NCBI GenBank assembly: GCA_029859185.1
Contig: JAOUDR010000011.1
Location: 1 to 16,226 of the forward strand
Source: Gemmatimonadota bacterium
Lineage (GTDB): Bacteria; Gemmatimonadota; Gemmatimonadetes; Gemmatimonadales; GWC2-71-9
Length of the DNA: 16,226 nucleotides
Reading direction: 5' to 3'
Part shown: piece after piece, positions 1 to 5,983 of the stretch
Layout: every line of letters starts with the position of its first letter
Position numbering within the stretch: position 1 is the first letter of the stretch
Program-made: the position numbers and the translations under genes
The notes under the pieces: model-generated
Seen by the model: the letters and a program-made list of their open reading frames with translations, nothing else
Databases searched by the model: none
What the model was told of the DNA's origin: nothing

Positions 1-220
1 TCAGTCCAACCTCACCGAGCAGGACGATCGTCTGGCCACGCTCGAGGACGTTGAAGCCGTGCGGCCCGAGGATGGCCCCGGCCACGATGATCCCGACCAT
101 GCCCGGCACGCGGAATCGTTCCACCAGGTGGGGCGCGATGAGGAACGCCACCATCGCCAGGGCGAAGATCAACACCGGTTCGGTGACGGGCAGGGTGAGC
201 GAGAATTCGGTAGCGAACAT
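1..220 (-). CDS. CPA2-family cation/proton antiporter, N-terminal part (cut by window edge)
   Basis: Reading leftward from ATG at 220-218 gives 73 codons that remain open at the window edge, so only the N-terminus is visible. After a short polar start (MFATEFSLTLPVTEP) comes a hydrophobic helix (about residues 15-31). It is followed by the segment FRVPGMVGIIVAGAILGPHG, which matches the first conserved block of KefB/CPA2 sodium-proton or potassium-proton exchangers (proline-glycine then a G-x-x-L-G-P-x-G turn). Such proteins exchange monovalent cations for protons across the inner membrane. No Shine-Dalgarno site is seen, but a -10-like CATATT (plus 229-234) lies 8 nt upstream, which would fit a leaderless message. 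The gene is divergent from the YbjQ gene. The family call is fairly secure; ion specificity and the presence of a TrkA-type domain cannot be judged. Confidence 0.8.
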   Translation of the reverse strand, partial: MFATEFSLTLPVTEPVLIFALAMVAFLIAPHLVERFRVPGMVGIIVAGAILGPHGFNVLERGQTIVLLGEVGL

Positions 221-326
221 GAGGGTGCAATATGCCCCGGACGGCGTGACCACGACAGCGGCCGCGCTTCCCCTACGCGGCATCCAGGCCCTAGGTTAGG
301 ACACCCTCAACTGGCTGGAGTACGGC

Positions 327-656
327 GTGCTGACCACAACGACCCCATCCATCGAAGGTTACGAGATCGTGGAATACCTCGGACTCGTCACCGGCGAGGC
401 CATCCTCGGCGCGAACATCTTCAAGGACTTCTTCGCCGGCATCCGTGACATCGTGGGTGGCCGCTCCGCCGCCTACGAGCAGGAGCTACGCAAGGCACGG
501 GCTGTGGCCGTGGCTGAGATGACCGCGGACGCCGAGCAACTCGGCGCGAACGCCGTCGTCGGCGTCGACCTCGACTACGAGACCATCCAGATGGGCCAGA
601 TGGGGAACATGTTGATGGTGAGTGTGTCCGGGACGGCGGTGCGGGTAGCGTGGTGA
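327..656 (+). CDS. YbjQ/UPF0145 family protein (heavy-metal-binding-domain superfamily)
   Basis: This 109-residue protein covers the complete, usual YbjQ length. The pattern is characteristic: the start TTTPSIEGYEIVEYLGLVTG, then GANIFKDFFAGIRDIVGGRS, the helix YEQELRKARAVAVAEMTADA, and the core ELGANAVVGVDLDYE-type strand (here QLGANAVVGVDLDYE), ending MLMVSVSGTAVRV. The family forms pentamers in solved structures and its biochemical role is not established; the old metal-binding label is only a domain name. The start is GTG at 327 with GGAG at 317-320, about 6 nt upstream, one of the few good ribosome-binding sites in the window. No signal peptide or membrane segment is present, so it should be cytoplasmic. 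Its stop codon touches the first arm of a 7-mer inverted repeat shared with the convergent Omp85 gene. Confidence 0.9.
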   Translation: MLTTTTPSIEGYEIVEYLGLVTGEAILGANIFKDFFAGIRDIVGGRSAAYEQELRKARAVAVAEMTADAEQLGANAVVGVDLDYETIQMGQMGNMLMVSVSGTAVRVAW

Positions 657-778
657 CGGCGTTAGCCGAGGGCCGATAGCCGATCGTCAACTGCTGGTCG
701 CCGCGAGCGTTGGACGCCGGGTATGTCGTCGCCCCCCGGTTTCGGGAACGCTCGGCTCACGGCCATCGGCCAACGGCG
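657..778. repeat. Inverted repeat with arms made of tandem 7-mers
   Basis: The left arm (657-687) begins directly after the YbjQ stop and reads as successive 7-mers CGGCGTT, AGCCGAG, GGCCGAT, AGCCGAT, then CGT. The right arm (748-778), read on the other strand, gives CGCCGTT, GGCCGAT, GGCCGTG, AGCCGAG, then CGT, and ends 5 bp before the Omp85 stop codon. Aligned position by position the arms agree at 25 of 31 bases, around a 60-bp spacer. The element fills the gap between two convergent genes, so it could act as a bidirectional terminator or mRNA-end hairpin. There is no T-run. It shares its architecture (short tandem units in inverted arms) with the 8-mer and 9-mer elements elsewhere in the window but not their sequence. 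Confidence 0.65.
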
Positions 779-783
779 AACGT

Positions 784-2358
784 TCAGAACTCATACGCCT
801 GCCCGAAGCTCACCACCCAGCGGTTGCCGGACCAGCCATCACCGAATCGATAGGCCAGGTCGAAGCGGCCGACGTTGGGACCGGTGGACGTGGTCCCCCC
901 CATGCGGAGCCCGAGGCCGACGTTCCCACCGAGGCGCGCGGGCTGATCCGCATACCACGCACCGCCGTAGTCCAGGAACCCGGCCACGCCCAGGCCGAAC
1001 AGGTTGAGAAGGGCGTCAAACAGAAAGATCCGGTGCTCCAAGACCCCCCAGGCGGTCCGCGTCCCGGTGAACGCGTGGGGCTCGAATCCCCGGGGCCCGA
1101 GGCCATGGCCGATGTCGAACTGGGCCCCCGGCGCCGGGTTCTTCTGGGCTCCGGCTTCGACGTGCACGACGGTCGCCTGCCTCCGGATCAGTCGCGACGC
1201 GATCGTCAGTCCGCCCCACACCTGACCGGAGTCGAGGCCGCTCGCGGTGAACATGCCGTGCGCCCGGGCGCGGAGTCGCGCGAACACCTGTGGGATACCC
1301 ACCCCGGTCTGCACCTCGAGCAGCGGTGCGACGCCACCCTCGCGATAGCCGAACGCCTTGGGCGCTATCCAGACCTGGAGAATCCCGCGTAGCCCGATAT
1401 CGACGTCCTCTTCGCGGGCAAACCCGTTGTAGTGCGTGACTTCGAGGAACCGTGGGCGGAAGAAGTCCGCGTAGACACCAAACGCCGCCGAAACACTGTC
1501 CGGCGTGGCGAGTCCCGTATCGGCAAGCTGGAGGAACTGCTCCTGCCGGATCTGGCCGAGCAGGCCCACGCGCAGGTAGCCGGCCGGGCTCGCGCTCGGC
1601 GCCCACCCCACGGCGGCGCGCTGCACGAACGCCCGGCGCCATCGGACATCGAGCGTATCCCCATCGCGCCACTGGAGCACGCGGCGGCTTGCCGCCTCAC
1701 CGGGAAGCTCGATCCCTACACGATGCTCCAGCGCCAGGAACGGCACTCCCGCGGACCATGCACCCGCGCTGCCGTCACTCAGGTTGTCATAGAAGCCGGA
1801 CAGGACGGCCCGAGTGCCGAATGGTCGGTTGATCTGGGTCAGGAGGCGGAGCGCGTTGCGGTCCGGTTCGTCGCGGTAGATGATGCCGAAGGCGTGCCCG
1901 GTGCCGAGCACGTTCTGCTCGATGGCGCCGGCACGCCAGGTAACGGTGTTGCCAGTGAAGCTCAGACCGAAATCGATGTTCGTGGTCCAGCCGTCCGAGG
2001 TGAACACCCGCGCCACCAGCTTGCCGTCGGCCCGGACGGTGTCGATCACGACGCGCCGAAAGATCCCGCGCCGGCGCAGGTTCCGCTCGGTCTCCTCCAG
2101 TCGCCGTGCATCGAGAGCGTCGCCTGCACGGAACAGCAGTTCCTTGCGCACCACGGACGGTCGGGTCTTCACATGGAGCGCGTTCATGATTCCCGCAAAG
2201 ATGTTCCCCTCGACCTCCTCCGGGAGGAAGATGTCGAAGGTCTCGATGGCGACGGAGTCGATGATCACGTGCTGCGCGCGCGCGATGCCGGGGAGCCCGG
2301 CGAGGAGCGCCGCAATCAGCCAGGGGCGGGGGACACGTGGGGACAGGACGCGCAGCAC
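784..2358 (-). CDS. BamA/TamA-like (Omp85) outer-membrane protein with a single POTRA domain
   Basis: About 524 residues. The signal peptide (arginine-rich start, then LIAALLAGLPGIARA|Q) is followed by one POTRA domain, about residues 32-122, with the typical helix-strand segment GDALDARRLEETERNLRRRG and FRRVVIDTV. The rest, from about 125, is a beta-barrel of alternating strands. The Omp85 signature appears as GPRGF near residues 421-425, and the chain ends in phenylalanine (SFGQAYEF), as expected for a C-terminal barrel-insertion signal. BamA has five POTRA domains and TamA three, so this is a reduced family member; its substrate is unknown. The start chosen is GTG 2358 because it puts the signal peptide at the N-terminus. 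GTG 2448, beside an AGGAGGA, is open but would add 30 residues encoded largely by repeat DNA. The gene lies downstream of glutamine synthetase on the same strand. Confidence 0.82.
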   Translation of the reverse strand: MLRVLSPRVPRPWLIAALLAGLPGIARAQHVIIDSVAIETFDIFLPEEVEGNIFAGIMNALHVKTRPSVVRKELLFRAGDALDARRLEETERNLRRRGIFRRVVIDTVRADGKLVARVFTSDGWTTNIDFGLSFTGNTVTWRAGAIEQNVLGTGHAFGIIYRDEPDRNALRLLTQINRPFGTRAVLSGFYDNLSDGSAGAWSAGVPFLALEHRVGIELPGEAASRRVLQWRDGDTLDVRWRRAFVQRAAVGWAPSASPAGYLRVGLLGQIRQEQFLQLADTGLATPDSVSAAFGVYADFFRPRFLEVTHYNGFAREEDVDIGLRGILQVWIAPKAFGYREGGVAPLLEVQTGVGIPQVFARLRARAHGMFTASGLDSGQVWGGLTIASRLIRRQATVVHVEAGAQKNPAPGAQFDIGHGLGPRGFEPHAFTGTRTAWGVLEHRIFLFDALLNLFGLGVAGFLDYGGAWYADQPARLGGNVGLGLRMGGTTSTGPNVGRFDLAYRFGDGWSGNRWVVSFGQAYEF

Positions 2359-2414
2359 GATAGGCCGGTCAGGGAACGGTGCGTTGCATGGTGGACGGAA
2401 GGTAGATAGCTGCC

Positions 2415-2487
2415 GGGAGGAGCGGCAGAAGGGGCAGAAGGTCACCACTCCTCCTGCCCCTCCGCCCGCGCTCCTCCCGCTCCTCCC
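2415..2487. repeat. Inverted repeat with arms made of tandem 9-mers between glnA and the Omp85 gene
   Basis: The left arm reads as 9-mers GGGAGGAGC (2415-2423), GGCAGAAGG (2424-2432) and GGCAGAAGG (2433-2441). The right arm, read on the minus strand from 2487 down, reads GGGAGGAGC, GGGAGGAGC, GCGGGCGGA, GGGGCAGGA. An 11-bp perfect pairing joins 2414-2424 with 2469-2479, and a 7-bp pairing joins GGGGCAG (2431-2437) with CTGCCCC (2454-2460). The right arm begins immediately after the glutamine synthetase stop codon (2488-2490). It may attenuate or end the glnA transcript before the Omp85 gene. No T-run follows. Confidence 0.6.
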
Positions 2488-3876
2488 CTAGTACTTGCCC
2501 AGGTACCGCTCCAACTCCCACTGGTGCACCTGCGCAGAGTACTGCATCCACTCCTGGCGTTTGGCTTCCACGAACCGCTCCACGATGTGGGACCCGAGCG
2601 CGTCGTTCACGACGGTGTCCTTTTCCAGCGTGTCCAACGCCTCGTGCATGTCGCGCGGCAGCTCGGTGATCTTGTGCCGACGCTTCTCTCGGTCGCTCAT
2701 CGTGAAGATGTTCTTGTTCACGGGATCGGGCGGCGTGAGCTTTCGCTCGATGCCGTCGAGCCCGGCCGCGAGCATCACGGTGAGGGCGAGGTAGGAGTTC
2801 GTGGAGGGATCGGGCATCCGCAGCTCACACCGGGTACCCTGCCCGCGACGGTCCGGAATCCGGATCAACGGCGAACGGTTGCGCATGCTCCACGCAACGT
2901 TCGTCGGCGCTTCGTACCCGGGCACGAGCCGCTTGTAGCTGTTCACCAGCGGATTCGTTATGGCGCAGAACCCACGGGCGTGGTCCAGTAGGCCGGCGAT
3001 GTAACTCAGCCCCACCTTCGAGATCTGCCACTCCGCCTTCTCGTCGTAGAACGCGTTCTTCGATCCCTTGAAGAGCGACTGATGCGTGTGCATGCCGGAC
3101 CCGTTCTGCCCGAAGATCGGTTTCGGCATGAACGTGGCCAGGAACCCGTTTCGGTACGCCACGTTCCGGACGATGAAGCGGAAGGTCGCGATGTTGTCGG
3201 CCGTCTCCATCGCGTCGGCGTACTTGAAGTCAACCTCGTGCTGGCCAACCGCCACCTCATGGTGCCCGGCTTCGACCTCGAAGCCCAAGTGCACGAGGTC
3301 GTCGATGATCAGCCGCCGGATCGGTTCCGCCTTGTCCACCGGCGCCAGATCGAAGTAGCCACCCGTGTCGTGCGTCTGGAGGGTCGGCTCACCGTCTTCG
3401 TCGAGATGGAAGATGAAGAACTCGGCCTCACAGCCCGCCATCATCTGGTAGCCCATCTTCCGCGCGCGGTCGATCTGCTTTTTCAGCGTGAGCCGCGGGC
3501 ACCCCGGAAAGGGCGTCTCGTCCGGGAGGTAGATGTCGCAGATGAGCCGGCCGACCCGGCCTCCCTCGTCCTCGTAGGGGAGGATCTTGAACGTGTCCAG
3601 GTCCGGCTTGAGGAGCATATCGCTCTCTTCGATCCGGACGAAACCCTCGATCGAGGAACCGTCGAACATCACCTCGCCCGACAACGCCTTCTCGAATTGC
3701 GACTGCGGCACCTCGACGTTCTTGTTCACGCCCGTGACGTCCGAGAACTGCAGACGGAGGAAGTCGACCTGCGTGTCCTTGCAGAGCTTCAGGATTTCGG
3801 CCTTCCCGGCACCCCGGGTATCGATCACACGACCTCGCAGCGCCGGCTTCCCGGCGGCATCGGACTTCGGCGGCAC
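2488..3876 (-). CDS. glnA: Glutamine synthetase, type I (GSI-alpha)
   Basis: This complete 462-residue enzyme joins ammonia to glutamate using ATP and is the entry point of nitrogen assimilation; it acts in the cytoplasm as a dodecamer. Visible blocks in order: the beta-grasp N-terminal domain with FLRLQFSDVTG (39-49) and MFDGSSIEGF (70-79); the catalytic domain with the metal-ligand glutamates in CEAEFF (149-154), EAGHHEVAVGQHEVDFKYA (202-220), NGSGMHTHQSL (258-268), NPLVNSYKRLVPGYEAPTNV (308-327) and ELRMPDPSTN (351-360). Length and the absence of the ~25-residue insertion and of the adenylylation-loop tyrosine motif (NLYDLP) place it in GSI-alpha, so GlnE-type adenylylation is not expected. 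The start is GTG 3876 with GAGGAGAG 4 nt upstream. It has its own TTGACA promoter and a dyad-rich control region (3925-4095). No GlnR box (TGTNA-N7-TNACA) was found. Confidence 0.97.
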   Translation of the reverse strand: MPPKSDAAGKPALRGRVIDTRGAGKAEILKLCKDTQVDFLRLQFSDVTGVNKNVEVPQSQFEKALSGEVMFDGSSIEGFVRIEESDMLLKPDLDTFKILPYEDEGGRVGRLICDIYLPDETPFPGCPRLTLKKQIDRARKMGYQMMAGCEAEFFIFHLDEDGEPTLQTHDTGGYFDLAPVDKAEPIRRLIIDDLVHLGFEVEAGHHEVAVGQHEVDFKYADAMETADNIATFRFIVRNVAYRNGFLATFMPKPIFGQNGSGMHTHQSLFKGSKNAFYDEKAEWQISKVGLSYIAGLLDHARGFCAITNPLVNSYKRLVPGYEAPTNVAWSMRNRSPLIRIPDRRGQGTRCELRMPDPSTNSYLALTVMLAAGLDGIERKLTPPDPVNKNIFTMSDREKRRHKITELPRDMHEALDTLEKDTVVNDALGSHIVERFVEAKRQEWMQYSAQVHQWELERYLGKY

Positions 3877-3924
3877 GTTGCTCTCCTCGGAACGAAAGAA
3901 GGGGTGGGGACTTTGGGACGCGGA

Positions 3925-3953
3925 AAGCTACCCGTGCAAGTTCATGGTGTCAA
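3925..3953 (-). promoter_or_regulatory. Sigma70-type promoter of glnA
   Basis: On the minus strand a perfect -35 TTGACA (3953-3948) is followed by 17 bp and a -10 TAGCTT (3930-3925). Transcription would start near 3918, leaving a leader of about 40 nt before the GTG at 3876. An 8-bp palindrome GGAATTCC (3954-3961) abuts the -35 box and could be part of an operator. No sigma54 pattern (TGGCAC-N5-TTGC) was seen. Confidence 0.6.
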
Positions 3954-3996
3954 GGAATTCCGGTCACACTTGCAGAAGAATGAGACCTTTCGTGCC

Positions 3997-4095
3997 GGAA
4001 ATGTGTGATTTCCTGCATAAATGACGCTCATTTCCTTCACAAAGTGCATGATTTGCGCAACACTCGGATCCACGGTTGTGACATTTCGTGGATCC
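3997..4095. promoter_or_regulatory. Cluster of short perfect dyads upstream of glnA
   Basis: In about 100 bp of markedly AT-richer DNA there are four perfect inverted repeats: GGAAAT-5-ATTTCC (3997-4013), AAATGA-3-TCATTT (4019-4033), the palindrome TTGCGCAA (4053-4060), and GGATCCACG-12-CGTGGATCC (4066-4074 with 4087-4095). They lie 45-145 bp upstream of the glnA -35 box, so they may be activator or repressor sites. The last hairpin is also about 60 bp past the end of the minus-strand gene at 4154, so it could help end that transcript. Which protein binds is not apparent. Confidence 0.4.
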
Positions 4096-4153
4096 TGGTC
4101 ATCCCGCCGATCCGGGGCTGGTATGCGACTGGAGCGGCAGAGGCGGACCGCCG

Positions 4154-4441
4154 TCAGGCGATCGAGTCGAGCAGGTTCCAGAGCTCCTGCGCGGAGAACT
4201 CCGCGAAGCGCGTTTCGATGTCTCGCGCAGACCACTCGAGGAAGATCCAGCCGGACAGGCGGTGCACGACGCCGGAGACGAAGTGGATCCGGCCGCGGAG
4301 CACACCCACTTCCTCGTCGCGGGCGAACTCGATGAGCACATCCCAGTGGCTCTCGCCACGCTGCAGCTCGCCCATCTGGCGGGCCTGGATTTCGCTCAGG
4401 GGCGGATCGAAGCGGGTGCTCTTGCGGGGGGGCTCGGACAT
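4154..4441 (-). CDS. Small protein of unknown function (95 aa)
   Basis: I do not recognise this protein. It has a polar, proline-rich start (MSEPPRKSTRFDPPLSEIQ), a middle with strand-like segments (DVLIEFARDEEVGVLRGRIH, FVSGVVHRLSGWIFLEW) and an amphipathic C-terminal helix (RFAEFSAQELWNLLDSIA). There is no signal peptide, membrane helix or cysteine motif, so it is probably cytoplasmic. It runs toward glnA, with 277 bp between them. No Shine-Dalgarno site precedes the ATG. A TAGTGT (plus 4449-4454) ends 7 nt before it, with a weak TTGTAG 17 bp further out, which would give a leaderless transcript. Overlapping plus-strand frames are open but have skewed, low-complexity translations; this frame has balanced composition and is preferred. 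Confidence 0.6.
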   Translation of the reverse strand: MSEPPRKSTRFDPPLSEIQARQMGELQRGESHWDVLIEFARDEEVGVLRGRIHFVSGVVHRLSGWIFLEWSARDIETRFAEFSAQELWNLLDSIA

Positions 4442-4475
4442 TGGCGCTACACTAATGCGGTGGAGGGATAACTAC

Positions 4476-4561
4476 AACGGGATGAGGCGGGATCGGCAGG
4501 ATGCGCGGAGCGGAACATCCCGCGAGGACCGGTTCCATCCTGACCATTGCAGGATCCCGCC
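4476..4561. repeat. Degenerate GACGGGAT-type inverted repeat
   Basis: The gap between the two divergent genes holds ACGGGATGA followed by GGCGGGATC (4486-4494), which pairs perfectly over 9 bp with GATCCCGCC (4553-4561). Inside, CAGGATG (4498-4504) pairs with CATCCTG (4536-4542). The nested arms and GGGAT units look like an eroded copy of the 8-mer elements at 5363-5444 and 8319-8429. The rest of the 4442-4651 gap shows no gene. Confidence 0.45.
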
Positions 4562-4651
4562 ACACCCTCGCCAACCCCACCCTAACCCGCGGATCGCCCG
4601 GACCTCATTACATTTCGCGCCTCACAGCGACCCGACTCTCCGGAGCCCTTC

Positions 4652-5377
4652 ATGAAGTGTCCCAAATGCGGCGCCACCAGCGGCGGCAAGTTCTGCAGCG
4701 AATGCGGTACGGCGCTCGGCAAGCAGGTTTGCAGCACGTGCGGCGCGGCCCTGAGCGGGAGCGCCAAGTTCTGCCACGCCTGCGGTGCGCCGGCGGCCGG
4801 AGGAGCTGCGGCTGCCGCGCGCGCCGACGGTATCCCCTGGTTCCTGGTCGGCGGTGCCGTCATCGTGGTCTTAGTGGTGGTGGCCATCGTGCAGCTCAAG
4901 CCCGGTGCCACGGTGCCGCCACCGGTTCCGGCGGCGGCGCAGCTCTCCGAGCCGGTGGACCTGTCGCAGCTCTCCCCACGGGAGGCTGCTGACCGGCTGT
5001 TCGACCGCGTCATGATCTCGCGTGAAGCGGGGAAACTCGACTCGGCGGCGTTCTTCGCCCCGATGGCGCTGCGCGCCTATGGCATGCTCGATGGGCTCGA
5101 CCCCGATGCGCGGTTCCACATGGGATTGCTGGAGGTGGCCGCGGGCAACCCGGACGGAGCCGACGCCCAGGCGGATACGCTCGCCCAGACGGTCCCGACC
5201 CACCTGTACGCCTTCATGCTCCGAGCAGACGCCGCGCGGGCCCGGGGGGATACCTCTGCCGCCCGTCGCGCTGACCAGGCCTTCCTGGAGCACTACGCGG
5301 CTGAAACGGCCGCCAACCGGCCGGAGTATGGCCCCCACTCGACGTGGCTGGGGACATACCGGGACGGGATAAGGTGA
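4652..5377 (+). CDS. Membrane-anchored double zinc-ribbon protein with helical-repeat C-terminal domain
   Basis: The 241-residue protein begins with two zinc ribbons, each with two CxxC knuckles: C3/C6 with C15/C18, and C27/C30 with C41/C44. A low-complexity Ala/Gly linker leads to one membrane helix (about 62-82, WFLVGGAVIVVLVVVAIVQL). After a Pro/Ala-rich spacer, residues from about 100 form alpha-helical hairpins resembling tetratricopeptide repeats (ADRLFDRVMISREAGK, GLLEVAAGNPDGADAQADTL, ADAARARGDTSAARRADQAF). With a positive-inside orientation the zinc ribbons would be cytoplasmic and the helical domain outside the inner membrane. No specific function is recognised; the layout suggests an assembly or scaffold protein. 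GGAG at 4639-4642 lies 9 nt before the ATG. The last residues (RDGIR) are encoded by the first unit of the 8-mer repeat that follows. Confidence 0.8.
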   Translation: MKCPKCGATSGGKFCSECGTALGKQVCSTCGAALSGSAKFCHACGAPAAGGAAAAARADGIPWFLVGGAVIVVLVVVAIVQLKPGATVPPPVPAAAQLSEPVDLSQLSPREAADRLFDRVMISREAGKLDSAAFFAPMALRAYGMLDGLDPDARFHMGLLEVAAGNPDGADAQADTLAQTVPTHLYAFMLRADAARARGDTSAARRADQAFLEHYAAETAANRPEYGPHSTWLGTYRDGIR

Positions 5378-5444
5378 CGACGGGATGACGGGATGGGCCA
5401 GCCGGGTGGCTTCACCCCTCGTCCCCTCATCCTGTCATCCGGTC
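5363..5444. repeat. GACGGGAT 8-mer inverted repeat between convergent genes
   Basis: GACGGGAT occurs at 5363-5370 and in tandem at 5379-5386 and 5387-5394. The opposite arm has ATCCTGTC (5429-5436) and ATCCGGTC (5437-5444). The 17-base arms 5379-5395 and 5428-5444 match at 15 positions, one of the two differences being a permitted G-T pair. The loop contains a second hairpin, GGGTG-4-CACCC (5404-5417). Both flanking stop codons fall within or at the edge of the repeat: TGA 5375-5377 of the zinc-ribbon gene and the minus-strand stop at 5445-5443 of the pseudopilin gene. It may serve as a two-way terminator. Confidence 0.7.
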
Positions 5445-5868
5445 ACCACCGCTTCAGTCTCCCCAAGCGCGACGTCGTGAGCGTGTCGGCGGCCGCCCCA
5501 CGGCTCAGCACCAAGCGGGTGTTCGCGGCTCCGTAGCCCATGCCGTTGGGGGCGATCCGGATCGTCGTCCGGGAGACCCCGAACGTGACACCGAGCCTGG
5601 CCGGACCGGCCCGGAGCAGGAACGTGGAGTCCGTGACCCCCTCGTAGACCGCGCGCAGGCTCGCCGCCGCGAATTCGATCCGGACCCGTTGGGCGCGGAG
5701 GATTGCCGCGTACCGCGCCGTGTGATAGAAGCTCGCGACCTCCGCGGTCGCCCGCCCGACGGCCAGCCGGTCCCGGTACAGGGCCCACCGTGGGACCAGG
5801 AGCCCCAGCAGCACGCCGGCAATCGTGAGCACGACAAGGGCTTCGATGAGGGTGAATCCACGGCGCAT
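5443..5868 (-). CDS. GspH/FimT-type pseudopilin (type IV pilus or type II secretion minor pilin)
   Basis: The N-terminus is a textbook class III signal: MRRG|FTLIEALVVLTIAGVL, with the prepilin-peptidase site after Gly4, Phe5 as the residue to be N-methylated and Glu9 as the conserved fifth residue of the mature helix. Residues 5-25 form the hydrophobic stalk; the rest (141 residues in all) is a small beta-rich head of GspH/FimT type, with ARYAAILRAQRVRIEFAAAS resembling the usual segment after the helix. Such proteins sit at the tip of pili or pseudopili. No other pilus gene is nearby, which is common for minor pilins. There is no Shine-Dalgarno site; TAGCGT (plus 5875-5880) ends 6 nt before the ATG, suggesting leaderless transcription. 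Divergent from the MerR gene. Confidence 0.88.
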   Translation of the reverse strand: MRRGFTLIEALVVLTIAGVLLGLLVPRWALYRDRLAVGRATAEVASFYHTARYAAILRAQRVRIEFAAASLRAVYEGVTDSTFLLRAGPARLGVTFGVSRTTIRIAPNGMGYGAANTRLVLSRGAAADTLTTSRLGRLKRW

Positions 5869-5947
5869 GCCACTACGCTAGGGGACCGGACGGCAATCGC
5901 TGTCACCAGATCGTCGCTTGCCGGATCGTTCCGCCGCTGACCACACC

Positions 5948-5977
5948 TTGCCGAGAGCATGGACGGGCGGACATACT
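5948..5977 (+). promoter_or_regulatory. Candidate promoter of the MerR-family gene giving a leaderless transcript
   Basis: TTGCCG (5948-5953) and CATACT (5972-5977) are 18 bp apart. The -10 box ends 6 nt before GTG 5984, so transcription would start at or next to the start codon. Matches to consensus are 4 of 6 in each box. No Shine-Dalgarno site precedes this GTG, which agrees with a leaderless message. Confidence 0.4.
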
Positions 5978-5983
5978 GCCCCC

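Noticed and set aside
1432..2409. Long plus-strand open frame opposite the Omp85 gene
   Set aside because: The minus-strand frame has a signal peptide, POTRA, barrel strands and terminal Phe; the plus frame is charged low-complexity sequence.
2359..2448. Omp85 start at GTG 2448 next to AGGAGGA
   Set aside because: The purine run is part of the 9-mer repeat and lies too close to the codon; the extra residues would put about 40 residues before the signal peptide's hydrophobic core.
3082..4008. Long plus-strand open frame opposite glnA
   Set aside because: It lies antisense to a complete, unmistakable glutamine synthetase; its translation is Glu/Arg/Val-rich with no family features, as expected for a high-GC shadow frame.
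3940..4095. GlnR/TnrA box or sigma54 promoter for glnA
   Set aside because: No TGTNA-N7-TNACA and no TGGCAC-N5-TTGC was found; the nearest match has 11 bp between half-sites.
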